Source: Colimorpha sp045591485
GTDB lineage: Bacteria > Bacteroidota > Bacteroidia > Bacteroidales > P3
DNA length: 17,179 nucleotides
Assembly: GCA_045591485.1 (NCBI GenBank)
Contig: JAZNSV010000165.1
Coordinates: forward strand, 1 to 17,179
Reading direction: 5' to 3'
Within the stretch, counting starts at the first letter, position 1, and every line of letters starts with the position of its first letter. Under the pieces are notes generated by a model. It was given only the letters and a program-made list of their open reading frames with translations, was not told the origin of the DNA and searched no databases. The position numbers and the translations under genes were made by a program. This document shows, one piece after another, positions 1-6,642 of the stretch.

Positions 1-42
1 GCATTCTTCCATGCCGCATATCGTTGTCGCCTTTGTGGTTAC

Positions 43-69
43 CAGACGCGGCACGCCGCGTCTCTACAG
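43..69. repeat. Dispersed palindromic repeat, copy 1
   Basis: A 27-bp module beginning CAGACGCGG and ending GTCTCTACAG. Its core AGACGCGGCACGCCGCGTCT is a 9-bp inverted repeat around AC, able to fold as a GC-rich hairpin. The same module recurs at 140-166, 247-273, 15168-15194 and 15285-15311, always outside genes. It is REP/MITE-like in behaviour; no transposase is visible. Confidence 0.85.
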
Positions 70-139
70 GCGCTATTTTGCATCAACTGCCGCGTCTGCA
101 TTCCTCCTTGCCGCATGTCGTTGTCGCCTTTGTGGTTAC

Positions 140-166
140 CAGACGCGGCACGCCGCGTCTCTACAG
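140..166. repeat. Dispersed palindromic repeat, copy 2
   Basis: Identical to the copy at 43-69 over 27 bp and embedded in the longer 69-bp direct repeat, so this pair probably arose by local duplication. Confidence 0.85.
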
Positions 167-187
167 CATCTGACCCTCTAAATCATC

Positions 188-208
188 GGGCATACACAAG
201 GTATGCCC
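188..208. repeat. Second palindrome family, copy 1
   Basis: GGGCATAC, a 5-nt loop (ACAAG), then GTATGCCC: a perfect 8-bp stem followed by CTACGG. A second copy with loop ACGAG lies at 619-639. Both are preceded by ATCGGG-like sequence, so the shared unit is a little longer than the stem. Confidence 0.75.
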
Positions 209-246
209 CTACGGCCTATAACCACCGACCTACCAATGCAGAAATG

Positions 247-273
247 CAGACGCGGCACGCCGCGTCTCTACAG
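247..273. repeat. Dispersed palindromic repeat, copy 3
   Basis: The same 27-bp CAGACGCGG...CTCTACAG module, here preceded by AAATG as in the two copies near 15.2 kb. An A/T-rich heptamer array follows directly. Confidence 0.85.
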
Positions 274-330
274 CCTATAACCTTTTAATTTTTAACTTTT
301 AACTTTTAATTTTTAACTTTTAACTTTACC
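274..330. repeat. A/T-rich TTTTAAC heptamer-like array
   Basis: About 57 bp of TTTTAAC / TTTTTAAC units with 7-8 bp period, entered through CCTATAACC. It belongs with the (ATAACCY) array at 670-724 and the (TAAACCT/G) arrays near 15.1-15.4 kb: degenerate 7-mers with a conserved AAC. No coding potential. Confidence 0.7.
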
Positions 331-362
331 CCATCTCCGGTACCGTTTTGGCAGGGGTCATC

Positions 363-467
363 TTCAGCCGTTGTACGATACATGTACGATATATGTACGA
401 TACTTGTACGATTGCTAATCGTACAAGTATCGTACATATATCGTACATGTATCGTACAACGGCTGAA
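363..467. repeat. Perfect 51-bp inverted repeat with a 3-nt loop, built of 11-bp units
   Basis: The arm 363-413 is exactly complementary to 417-467, leaving only GCT unpaired. Each arm begins in TTCAGCCG (its complement in the right arm) and then carries four TGTACGAT units at exact 11-bp spacing. The palindrome GTAC falls at 373, 384, 395, 406 and again at 421, 432, 443, 454. Slight unit-to-unit variants are mirrored perfectly in the other arm. It could extrude as a cruciform, give a very stable RNA hairpin, or present a helically phased row of protein sites. It has no T-run like a usual terminator and no transposase. Function unknown. Confidence 0.9.
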
Positions 468-618
468 TGGGTACATACTATGATATTGATTTAGTGCACA
501 TTATGCCAATTTATAGAATCTTTCAGGCATTAACCAACAGAATGACAGCCAATTATCGTCTACAAAACACATCATTTCCACCGCACGATTTTTGAAATGT
601 TGAAATGTTGATATTATC
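468..618. other. A/T-rich intergenic stretch with no feature recognised
   Basis: I see no credible gene, RNA or consensus promoter here. The only structure is a short tandem TTGAAATG-like duplication near 593-610, just before the second GGGCATAC palindrome. Confidence 0.5.
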
Positions 619-639
619 GGGCATACACGAGGTATGCCC
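619..639. repeat. Second palindrome family, copy 2
   Basis: GGGCATAC / ACGAG / GTATGCCC: the same 8-bp stem as at 188-208 with one change in the loop, again followed by CTACGG. Confidence 0.75.
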
Positions 640-669
640 CCTACGGAGTTTCAATTTATCCCACAACCG

Positions 670-724
670 ATAACTTTTAACCTGTAACCCATAACCTATA
701 ACCCATAACCTATAACCTATAACC
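670..724. repeat. ATAACCY heptamer array
   Basis: A run of 7-bp units alternating ATAACCT and ATAACCC, entered through TAACTTTTAACCTG. It resembles eukaryotic telomere-type heptamers but lies internally between genes, directly upstream of the promoter for the kce-like gene. Confidence 0.75.
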
Positions 725-763
725 CATCAACCACCAACTACCAATCAATTACTATCTTTTTTT

Positions 764-793
764 TTGCCACGTCGAAAAAAAAGTGTATCTTTG
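764..793 (+). promoter_or_regulatory. Bacteroidota promoter for the kce-like gene
   Basis: A -33 TTG at 764-766 and a -7 TATCTTTG at 786-793 are separated by 19 bp, matching the primary sigma factor consensus TTTG-(19-21)-TAnnTTTG. Transcription should start near 800, giving a leader of about 30 nt before the ATG at 833. Confidence 0.8.
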
Positions 794-832
794 CATTTTC
801 ATAGATTATAACAATTAAAACATAACATCATC

Positions 833-1705
833 ATGGAGAAACTGATAATCACCGCCGCCATCTGCGGCGCAGAGGTCACGAAAGAACAGAACCCGAACGT
901 TCCCTACACCGTAGAGGAAATAGTGCGCGAAGCAAAGAGCGCCGTAGATGCCGGAGCAGCCATAGTGCACCTGCATGTGCGCGAAGACGACGGCACCCCC
1001 ACACAGAGCCATGTGCGCTTCCAGGAGTGCACCGAGGCCATCCTCAAAGAGTGCCCCAACGTGATTCTTATCCCTTCGACGGGCGGCGCCGTGGGTATGA
1101 CCCCCGACGAGCGACTGGACAGCACCAACACCACCCCCACCCCCGAAATGGCCACCCTCGACTGCGGCACCTGCAACTTCGGCGACGACATCTTCGACAA
1201 CACGATGCCGACCATGCGTGCCTTTGGCAAGCGCATGATAGAGAAGGGCATAAAACCCGAATACGAGTGCTTTGAAATGGGCCATCTGGAAACCATCGTG
1301 CACATGGCCAAGAAGGGCCAGGTGCCGAGCGCCTTCGGTGTGGCGGGCCCCGACGGCAAGCCCCTGCCCCTGGTGCCGATGCAGTTCAACTTCGTGCTCG
1401 GTGTGCTGGGCTGCGCCTCGGCTTCGGTCGACAACCTGGTGTGGATGGTGAAGAACATACCCGCCGGCAGCACCTGGACAGCCACCGGCATCGGTCGCAA
1501 CGCCTTCACGCTGGCCGCCCCGGCCATCGTCATGGGCGGCAACGTGCGCGTGGGCTTCGAGGACAACCTCTACCTGGAGCGCGGCGTGCTGGCCAAGAGC
1601 AACGGCGAGCTGGTCGACAAGGTGGTCCGCATGGCCAAACTGCTGGGCCGCCCCATCGCCACAAGCGACGAGGCCCGCGAAATACTAAGCTTGAAAAAAC
1701 GTTAA
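833..1705 (+). CDS. kce: 3-keto-5-aminohexanoate cleavage enzyme (BKACE family)
   Basis: This 290-residue protein belongs to the BKACE (DUF849) family, cytoplasmic zinc TIM-barrel enzymes that condense a beta-keto acid with acetyl-CoA. Kce itself acts in lysine fermentation, turning 3-keto-5-aminohexanoate and acetyl-CoA into aminobutyryl-CoA and acetoacetate. Seen here: the metal pair H46 and H48 (HLHVR), E14, the STGG loop at S82, and R239, E243 and D244 in the VRVGFEDN segment. These correspond, with a 13-residue offset after an insertion near 165-180, to the zinc ligands and catalytic residues known for Kce. The start follows a consensus promoter. No other lysine-fermentation gene (kamA, kamD/E, kdd, kal) is visible nearby, so BKACEs with other keto-acid substrates remain possible. 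The family call is firm, the exact substrate less so. Confidence 0.85.
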   Translation: MEKLIITAAICGAEVTKEQNPNVPYTVEEIVREAKSAVDAGAAIVHLHVREDDGTPTQSHVRFQECTEAILKECPNVILIPSTGGAVGMTPDERLDSTNTTPTPEMATLDCGTCNFGDDIFDNTMPTMRAFGKRMIEKGIKPEYECFEMGHLETIVHMAKKGQVPSAFGVAGPDGKPLPLVPMQFNFVLGVLGCASASVDNLVWMVKNIPAGSTWTATGIGRNAFTLAAPAIVMGGNVRVGFEDNLYLERGVLAKSNGELVDKVVRMAKLLGRPIATSDEAREILSLKKR

Positions 1706-1790
1706 AGGTTAAACGTTGATAAGTTGATAAGTCAACGCAAACATATCGAAGTATCAACGATCAAAAAATCAAAATATCACGAAAAGAAAC

Positions 1791-3851
1791 ATGAAGAAGT
1801 CTTTGGTACTGTTGGCAGCATGCGCCCTCGCATTCGGCGCCGCCGCCCAACAGAATAACGACGAAGAAGGTCTGCGCTATTGGCGCCAGACCCACCAAAT
1901 GCGTGATGCATCGCGTCTGCACCTCAACAGCAATATTCCGCTGGCCCCGGCCTCCAAAGACGCCGCTGCAGCCAAACACACCACGGGTATGCCGAACGAC
2001 GAGTTCTGGTTCCCCGGCGAGTGGGAAGAGGTGCAGGCCGTGGTGGTGACCCCCTACTACAACTACCTCACCGACAGCGCCGGCTTTGAGAATATGATTG
2101 CCGACCCGATGGTGACGGGAGTGGCTGCCTACTACTCCAGCTACTATGCCCAGCAGCCCTCGGCCTTCGGCCCCTACCGCTCCGTGATGGACACCAGCAG
2201 TTCGTTTGCCCAGGTGAGCTTCTACCTGATGGACGCCATCCAGATGGGCGGCGCCCAGGCGTGGATACGCGTGGAGAGTTTCGACGACACCTCCGCCGTG
2301 CTCACCCACCTGCAGACCATGGGCCTGCGCCACAACAATGTGCGCTTCCTTGAAGCTCCCGGCAACTCGTTCTGGTTCCGCGACTGCGGCCCCATCTGCT
2401 TCTACTATGGCGCGGGCGACACCGTGGGCATGCTCGACTTCGAGTACTACCCCGGCCGCGCACTCGACGACTCGCTGCCAGTATTCATCGAGCGTCAGTT
2501 CGGCCTGCCCAACTTCACCACCCAGATCGAGTGGGAAGGCGGCAACTGCCTGGTCGACGGTGCCGGCATGGTGCTCAGCAGCGACGCCATCTACGCCAAC
2601 AACCGCGACACCTACGGCCAGCTGACATGGGACGGCTCGGACCCCTCCACAATCAGCTACATAACCAAAGCACCGCTCACCAACGCCAAAGTGCGCGACA
2701 GCCTGGCCGAACTTATCGGCACCCGCACCACATACATACTGCCGGCATTCCGCTACGACGGCGGCACCGGCCATGTGGACCTCTATGTCGACATGATTGA
2801 CGAGAACGGCTTCGTCTACAGCAAGATGCCCGACGACTACTACCAATGGGCCGACTACAAGACGGGACGCAAGAACATGGACTCGCTCTGCAGCTACCAG
2901 ACCATCTTCGGCACCAAATACAAGCATCGCTCCATACCCTTCCCCTCGCGCGACAACGGTAGCAACTTCGCCAGCCAGACACAATACAACCAGCAGTACA
3001 CGCGCACATACTCGAACCACACCTTTGTCAACAACGTGATCATCCAGCCCTGCTTCTCGCCCGTCGGCACCGACGGAATGCCCACCGCAGACTGGGACCG
3101 TGCCAACATTGAGAAGGTTAAGCTGGCCTACCCCGGCTACACCATCTACTGTGTCGACGTGCGCGACTTTGACGGCAGCGGCGGCGCCATCCACTGCATC
3201 ACCAAACAGATTCCCGCCGAGCACCCCATACGCATACTGCATCAAAGCATCACCGGCAACACCGGCGATGCCTACAACTCGGAAAACGTCATCGTAAAAG
3301 CCCGTGCCACCAACGTGGACGGCATTGCCAGCATCACGCTGAGCTACCGCATTGGCGACGGCCAGTGGCAGACGGTACCCATGACACAGGGCCCCACCTG
3401 CGCCGGCAGCGAGTATGAGGCCACAATACCCACCACGGGAACCCTCAGCGGACAGTATACCGAGGTCGACTACTACATCACCGCCACAAGCAACGCCGAC
3501 AAGGTGATCACCAAACCCATGCCCGCCACCCAGCAGGCCGGATACTACACCTTCTACATCGGCGAGAACCCCAACAGCAGCATCGAAACCGTCGAAAGCG
3601 GCGAGCGCTTCGGCCAGTTCTACCCCAACCCTGCCAGCGGCGAAGCCCACATGCAGATAGAACTCGACGAAGGGGCATCCTACAATGTCAGCATCGTTGA
3701 CGCCACGGGGCGCACCGTGCACACCACAAGCCTGCAGGCCAGTGGCAGCATTGTATACACCATCGACGCCAGCCGCCTCGGCCACGGACAGTACACCGTG
3801 GTCTTCGAGGGCAACCAGGAGCGCGTGGTACGCAAACTTATCGTATACTGA
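1791..3851 (+). CDS. Secreted Porphyromonas-type peptidylarginine/agmatine deiminase with T9SS tail
   Basis: A 686-residue exported guanidino-modifying enzyme of the PAD_porph family, which hydrolyses the guanidinium of arginine or agmatine to a ureido group and ammonia. Order: signal peptide 1-19 (AAA|Q), catalytic domain about 70-480, Ig-like domain about 490-590, type A T9SS sorting domain about 608-686 (FYPNPASG; ends RKLIVY). Catalytic residues align with P. gingivalis PPAD: D198 (PPAD D130), H328 and D330 (H236, D238), N409 (N297), C469 (C351); EGGN is at 249-252. Of PPAD's two arginines that bind the C-terminal carboxylate, R154 is kept as R223, but R152 is replaced by P221. Whole-protein order matches PPAD, although the RDCGP and EGGN motifs resemble agmatine deiminases. 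It starts 85 bp after kce, with no clear promoter. The deiminase family is sure; the substrate is not. Confidence 0.88.
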   Translation: MKKSLVLLAACALAFGAAAQQNNDEEGLRYWRQTHQMRDASRLHLNSNIPLAPASKDAAAAKHTTGMPNDEFWFPGEWEEVQAVVVTPYYNYLTDSAGFENMIADPMVTGVAAYYSSYYAQQPSAFGPYRSVMDTSSSFAQVSFYLMDAIQMGGAQAWIRVESFDDTSAVLTHLQTMGLRHNNVRFLEAPGNSFWFRDCGPICFYYGAGDTVGMLDFEYYPGRALDDSLPVFIERQFGLPNFTTQIEWEGGNCLVDGAGMVLSSDAIYANNRDTYGQLTWDGSDPSTISYITKAPLTNAKVRDSLAELIGTRTTYILPAFRYDGGTGHVDLYVDMIDENGFVYSKMPDDYYQWADYKTGRKNMDSLCSYQTIFGTKYKHRSIPFPSRDNGSNFASQTQYNQQYTRTYSNHTFVNNVIIQPCFSPVGTDGMPTADWDRANIEKVKLAYPGYTIYCVDVRDFDGSGGAIHCITKQIPAEHPIRILHQSITGNTGDAYNSENVIVKARATNVDGIASITLSYRIGDGQWQTVPMTQGPTCAGSEYEATIPTTGTLSGQYTEVDYYITATSNADKVITKPMPATQQAGYYTFYIGENPNSSIETVESGERFGQFYPNPASGEAHMQIELDEGASYNVSIVDATGRTVHTTSLQASGSIVYTIDASRLGHGQYTVVFEGNQERVVRKLIVY

Positions 3852-3857
3852 CCTCTA

Positions 3858-4646
3858 ATGAAAAAAATATCCGGAATCATCACCACCCTCAACGAAGAGC
3901 GCAATATCGAAGCGGCAATACGCTCGCTGCAGCAGGTGTGCGACGAGGTGGTGGTGGTAGACAGCGAGAGCACCGACCGCACGCGCGAGATAGCGCAAGC
4001 GGCCGGTGCCCTTGTTTATGTGCAGCCCTATCTGGGCGACGGCATTCAGAAGAATGTGGCACTGAAATATGTGAAAAACCTATGGGTGCTGAGCATCGAC
4101 GCCGACGAACGGCTGACGCCCGGTTTGGTGGCCAAGATTGAAGCCACCGACTTCGACCAGACTCCATACGACGGCTTTGCTATACGCCGCCGCAACATGG
4201 TCGGCAGCCGCTGGATGCGCTGGGGCGGATGGTATCCCGACTACCTTGTGCGCCTCTACAGGCACGACCGCCTGCGATTCCCCGACGTAAAACAGCACGC
4301 CACCGTACCCACAACCAACACCCGCCGATGGAAGGCCGACCTGCTGCACTATCGTTTCAAAAACATCGGCGAACTTTTTGCCAAGCCAGGCCGCAACTAC
4401 AGCACTCGCGGAGCCAAGATACTCTACAACGCCGGGCGCCGCGCACACTGGTGGAGTCCGCTGTGGCACGGCGGCGCTGCGTTCTTTGTCAATTATTTTA
4501 TAAGAGGAGGCATCCTGGGCGGCATCGACGGACTGAGCTTCAGCAAGGCCGTTGCACTCAACAGCTACCTCAAATACGCCAAACTGCTGGAGTATCAACG
4601 CGACCCAAAAGTGCGCGAAGAAGAAGACTTCTCCAAGGTGTGGTAA
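3858..4646 (+). CDS. Family 2 glycosyltransferase, WaaE/KdtX-like
   Basis: A 262-residue GT2 enzyme of the type that adds a sugar to lipopolysaccharide core or a similar envelope glycan, acting at the cytoplasmic face of the inner membrane. Seen: the GT-A nucleotide-binding start (ITTLNEERNIEAAI, 8-21), VVVDSESTDRT at 32-42, the metal-binding DAD at 81-83 (SIDADERLTP), and GGWYPDYLVRLYR at 123-135. Near the end is the hydrophobic segment usual in this subgroup (FFVNYFIRGGILGG, about 209-222). It begins only 6 bp after the deiminase stop, so the two are very likely cotranscribed and perhaps translationally coupled. Many T9SS cargoes are anchored to surface lipopolysaccharide, which makes a link with the secreted deiminase possible but unproven. 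The sugar donor and acceptor cannot be read from the sequence. Confidence 0.85.
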   Translation: MKKISGIITTLNEERNIEAAIRSLQQVCDEVVVVDSESTDRTREIAQAAGALVYVQPYLGDGIQKNVALKYVKNLWVLSIDADERLTPGLVAKIEATDFDQTPYDGFAIRRRNMVGSRWMRWGGWYPDYLVRLYRHDRLRFPDVKQHATVPTTNTRRWKADLLHYRFKNIGELFAKPGRNYSTRGAKILYNAGRRAHWWSPLWHGGAAFFVNYFIRGGILGGIDGLSFSKAVALNSYLKYAKLLEYQRDPKVREEEDFSKVW

Positions 4647-4658
4647 TAATGATGAAGC

Positions 4659-5246
4659 CTACTTCTGTCCGGAAAGTTTCTGGTAAAGGGCATAGTATTG
4701 CTCGACCATGGCGTCGGTCACCTCGTAGGGCGAGCTGCCGCCGATGACGACAATCTTCTCGGCCACAACACCGTGGTCTATCAGCGACTGCTTCACCTCA
4801 CGGCTCACAGCCACAATGGCATCGGCGGCCTCGAAAGCATACTTCATGCGACGCTTCCAGAGCATGCTGTCCATCAACGAAGTGCGGTGATGATCATCGA
4901 CACCGTAGCAGGTGATGATGGTCTTGATGTCGCGACCGATATGATAGGGCAATTCTTCGTTGAGTCCATGAAATATCTTCACTTTCTCCGACTTCAGCCA
5001 GGGATTGAGCCGATAACGCATCCAGAGCGACGGCATCACTTTGCTCATACCGTCGGGCAAGTAGGTGCTGATATTGGCATAGCTGCTGAAATATCCTTTG
5101 TATGCGCTCTTGATTCTGGTCGAAAAAAGCAGAGCACGATAGTCGCTGACGTGCCGTCTTGCAATACGCGAAACAAGCTCGCGACCGAAGTCGCCCAGCT
5201 CGTGTCCGTTGCGCAGTATATTGTTGGCTTCGTAACCTACTAACAT
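4659..5246 (-). CDS. Half-length GT4-type glycosyltransferase (N-terminal domain only)
   Basis: The 195 residues resemble only the acceptor-side N-terminal Rossmann domain of GT4 enzymes. Seen: the opening YEANNILRNGHELGDFGREL, IFHGLNEELPYHI at 91-103, and AADAIVAVSREVKQSLIDHG at 140-159, which precedes the interdomain linker in full-length relatives. The second Rossmann domain, which binds the nucleotide sugar and carries the E-x7-E motif (about 170-180 more residues), is absent. The stop lies 12 bp from the end of the convergent GT2 gene, and the frame beyond the stop gives no GT4-like sequence, so a simple nonsense mutation is unlikely. It is either a truncated remnant or a stand-alone half protein. 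It shares a divergent promoter region with trmH and no other envelope genes follow it. Confidence 0.7.
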   Translation of the reverse strand: MLVGYEANNILRNGHELGDFGRELVSRIARRHVSDYRALLFSTRIKSAYKGYFSSYANISTYLPDGMSKVMPSLWMRYRLNPWLKSEKVKIFHGLNEELPYHIGRDIKTIITCYGVDDHHRTSLMDSMLWKRRMKYAFEAADAIVAVSREVKQSLIDHGVVAEKIVVIGGSSPYEVTDAMVEQYYALYQKLSGQK

Positions 5247-5265
5247 TTTTTTACGTTTTGCGGTG

Positions 5266-5294
5266 CAAAATTACGATTTTTTTTCGTATCTTTG
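5266..5294. promoter_or_regulatory. Divergent -7 elements for the GT4-like gene (-) and trmH (+)
   Basis: On the + strand TATCTTTG occupies 5287-5294, about 25 bp before the trmH ATG. On the minus strand TAATTTTG occupies 5273-5266, about 20 bp before the GT4-like ATG at 5246. The two -7 boxes lie 13 bp apart, so the promoters overlap and two polymerases could hardly bind at once. Neither -33 element is at the ideal spacing: a + strand TTTG ends 26 bp upstream, and a minus-strand TTG sits about 23 bp upstream. Confidence 0.65.
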
Positions 5295-5319
5295 CACAAT
5301 AATTTAGAAAAAAATTAAA

Positions 5320-6027
5320 ATGCCAGAAAGAATAGCCAACCAACGAAGCATCTTCGCAGACCTCGATATCAATCAGAAAAGCACTCTGTATGAGCGCACT
5401 GCAGAACTTTTCAGCGACAACAAACGTGCTCTTTTCGACCGTCTGGCCCCACTGCGTACACGGCATATCAGCGTGGTTCTGGAAGACATTTACCAGAGCC
5501 ACAATGCCTCTGCCGTACTCCGTTCGTGCGATTGTTTTGGTGTCCAGGACGTGCATGTAGTCGAAAACCGCAACGCATTCAATCCGGCAGGCGACGTGGC
5601 CGTAGGCAGCTCGAAATGGGTCGACTACTACCGCTACCCGACCATCCAAGAAGCCTACGCCGAGCTGCATCGCAAGGGCTACCGCATCGTGGCCACACTG
5701 CCGCACGAGAACGACCAGATGATCGGCGACCTCGACATCAGCCAACCGACAGCTCTCGTATTCGGCACCGAGCTGACCGGACTTACCGGAGATGCCATCG
5801 ATGGCGCCGACGCCTACGTCAAAATACCAATGTACGGATTCACCGAGAGCTTCAACATATCGGTCTGCGCCGCACTGAGCCTCTTCTGCCTCACCGAACG
5901 CATGCGTCGCAGCGATATACACTGGCAGCTGAACGACGACGAACTGCTCGACCTCAAGCTCCACTGGGCTATGCAGGCCATACGCGACGGCGAGCAAGTG
6001 GTGCGCCAGCTTATGGACCGGATGTAA
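5320..6027 (+). CDS. trmH: TrmH-family tRNA/rRNA 2'-O-ribose methyltransferase
   Basis: A 235-residue SPOUT-fold methyltransferase using S-adenosylmethionine. TrmH methylates the ribose of G18 in the D-loop of tRNAs. The three SpoU motifs are present: motif 1 HNASAVLRSCDCFG (about 64-77), motif 2 LVFGTELTGLT (about 146-156), and motif 3 IPMYGFTESFNISVCAAL (about 169-186), which forms the knot that holds the methyl donor. Length and order fit E. coli TrmH (229 residues) better than the larger RlmB, which has an extra N-terminal domain. The start is the first ATG after a -7 box. It has its own promoter, and the next gene also has one, so it is probably monocistronic. Substrate assignment within the family (Gm18 against an rRNA site) is by length and similarity only. 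Confidence 0.82.
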   Translation: MPERIANQRSIFADLDINQKSTLYERTAELFSDNKRALFDRLAPLRTRHISVVLEDIYQSHNASAVLRSCDCFGVQDVHVVENRNAFNPAGDVAVGSSKWVDYYRYPTIQEAYAELHRKGYRIVATLPHENDQMIGDLDISQPTALVFGTELTGLTGDAIDGADAYVKIPMYGFTESFNISVCAALSLFCLTERMRRSDIHWQLNDDELLDLKLHWAMQAIRDGEQVVRQLMDRM

Positions 6028-6033
6028 TATATT

Positions 6034-6063
6034 TTGCCATATTAGAAAATATGTGTATATTTG
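6034..6063 (+). promoter_or_regulatory. Consensus promoter for the PepSY-like gene
   Basis: A -33 TTG at 6034-6036 within TTTTG and a -7 TATATTTG at 6056-6063 are separated by 19 bp. The leader to the ATG at 6108 is about 40 nt. The element begins just after the trmH stop. Confidence 0.85.
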
Positions 6064-6107
6064 CAGTTTGAAACACATTCAACACTGATTAACATAAAAT
6101 ACTCAAT

Positions 6108-6575
6108 ATGAAAAGAATAATTGCAACATTGGCCGTTGTGGCACTCTGTGGCGGCACAACGATGGCACAGAAAGACAAAGCTGTGGCCGAGAAAGACGTG
6201 AAAGTGAACTACGTAAAAGACTTCCAACGCCAGGTGAAAGAAGCAACAAGCGTGGCTTGGTGGCAGGTCGATTCACTCACCTACAAGGTGACCTACTTCG
6301 ACGCAGAGAAAAGCCGCCAGGCGATGGTCTTCAACAACAAAGGCACCGAAACCCACTACTACATCGACAAGCAGTTCTATCCTGCCGCCATACGCGACAC
6401 TGTGAAGCACATCTACCCCAAGTACAGCATCAACGACGTATGGGTTCGCAAAGTGCGCGGCAAGATGACCTACCAGGCCCGCATTGCCAAGAAGAGCGGA
6501 TTTCTGTGGTGGAAGAAAGAAAAAGACGCAAAGACCCTCAACTGGGAAGTCAACGGCAAATACATCGGCGCATAA
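6108..6575 (+). CDS. Small secreted PepSY-like protein
   Basis: 155 residues with a clear signal peptide (1-20, ending TMA, with glutamine as the first mature residue) and no lipobox or T9SS tail, so it is probably periplasmic. The rest fits two PepSY-like (BLIP-like fold) halves: FQRQVKEATSVAWWQVDS...YKVTYFDA around 39-66, then FYPAAIRDTVKHIYPKYSIND...YQARI around 90-127. These show the usual pattern of a helix followed by a strand with alternating aromatic residues. Such proteins are common in Bacteroidota and mostly of unknown role; some are thought to bind peptides or inhibit enzymes. It has its own strong promoter and a strong terminator, so it is a single-gene unit. No catalytic residues are recognised. 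Confidence 0.7.
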   Translation: MKRIIATLAVVALCGGTTMAQKDKAVAEKDVKVNYVKDFQRQVKEATSVAWWQVDSLTYKVTYFDAEKSRQAMVFNNKGTETHYYIDKQFYPAAIRDTVKHIYPKYSINDVWVRKVRGKMTYQARIAKKSGFLWWKKEKDAKTLNWEVNGKYIGA

Positions 6576-6590
6576 ACACACCGAAACAAA

Positions 6591-6628
6591 AAAAGAGAGA
6601 GGTTCCCAATCGGGAACCTCTCTCTTTT
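6591..6628. terminator. Bidirectional intrinsic terminator
   Basis: A 17-bp perfect stem, AAAAGAGAGAGGTTCCC (6591-6607) paired with 6612-6628, has loop AATC. It gives a U-rich 3' end in both directions (CTCTCTTTT on +, CTCTCTTTT on -). It sits between the convergent PepSY-like gene and the adhesin lipoprotein gene and can serve both. Confidence 0.9.
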
Positions 6629-6642
6629 CATTATGGTTTCAC

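Larger units (their letters stand above)
1..166. repeat. Two imperfect ~69-bp direct repeats, 97 bp apart
   Basis: Bases 1-69 and 98-166 are nearly identical; the few differences are near their left ends (for example cata against catg). Each copy ends in the palindrome-bearing module that is scattered through the window. Between them is about 28 bp of unique sequence. There is no open frame with recognisable protein content here. They look like duplicated intergenic repeat units rather than part of a gene. Confidence 0.85.

Noticed and set aside
363..467. Rho-independent terminator or insertion sequence end
   Set aside because: The stem is far longer than terminators, has no T-run after it, is not GC-rich near the loop, and no transposase frame or target duplication is seen.
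670..724. True telomere of a linear replicon
   Set aside because: The array is short, internal and flanked by ordinary chromosomal genes.
1761..3785. A 674-codon open frame on the minus strand opposite the deiminase
   Set aside because: A shadow; the + strand frame has a signal peptide, catalytic residues and a T9SS tail.
4640..4661. A frameshift or nonsense mutation that would restore a full GT4 gene
   Set aside because: The frame after the stop and the adjoining sequence belong to the convergent GT2 gene; no GT4 C-terminal motifs are seen there.
4698..5243. A 181-codon open frame opposite the GT4-like gene
   Set aside because: The minus strand shows GT4 motifs and a promoter; the + frame shows nothing recognisable.
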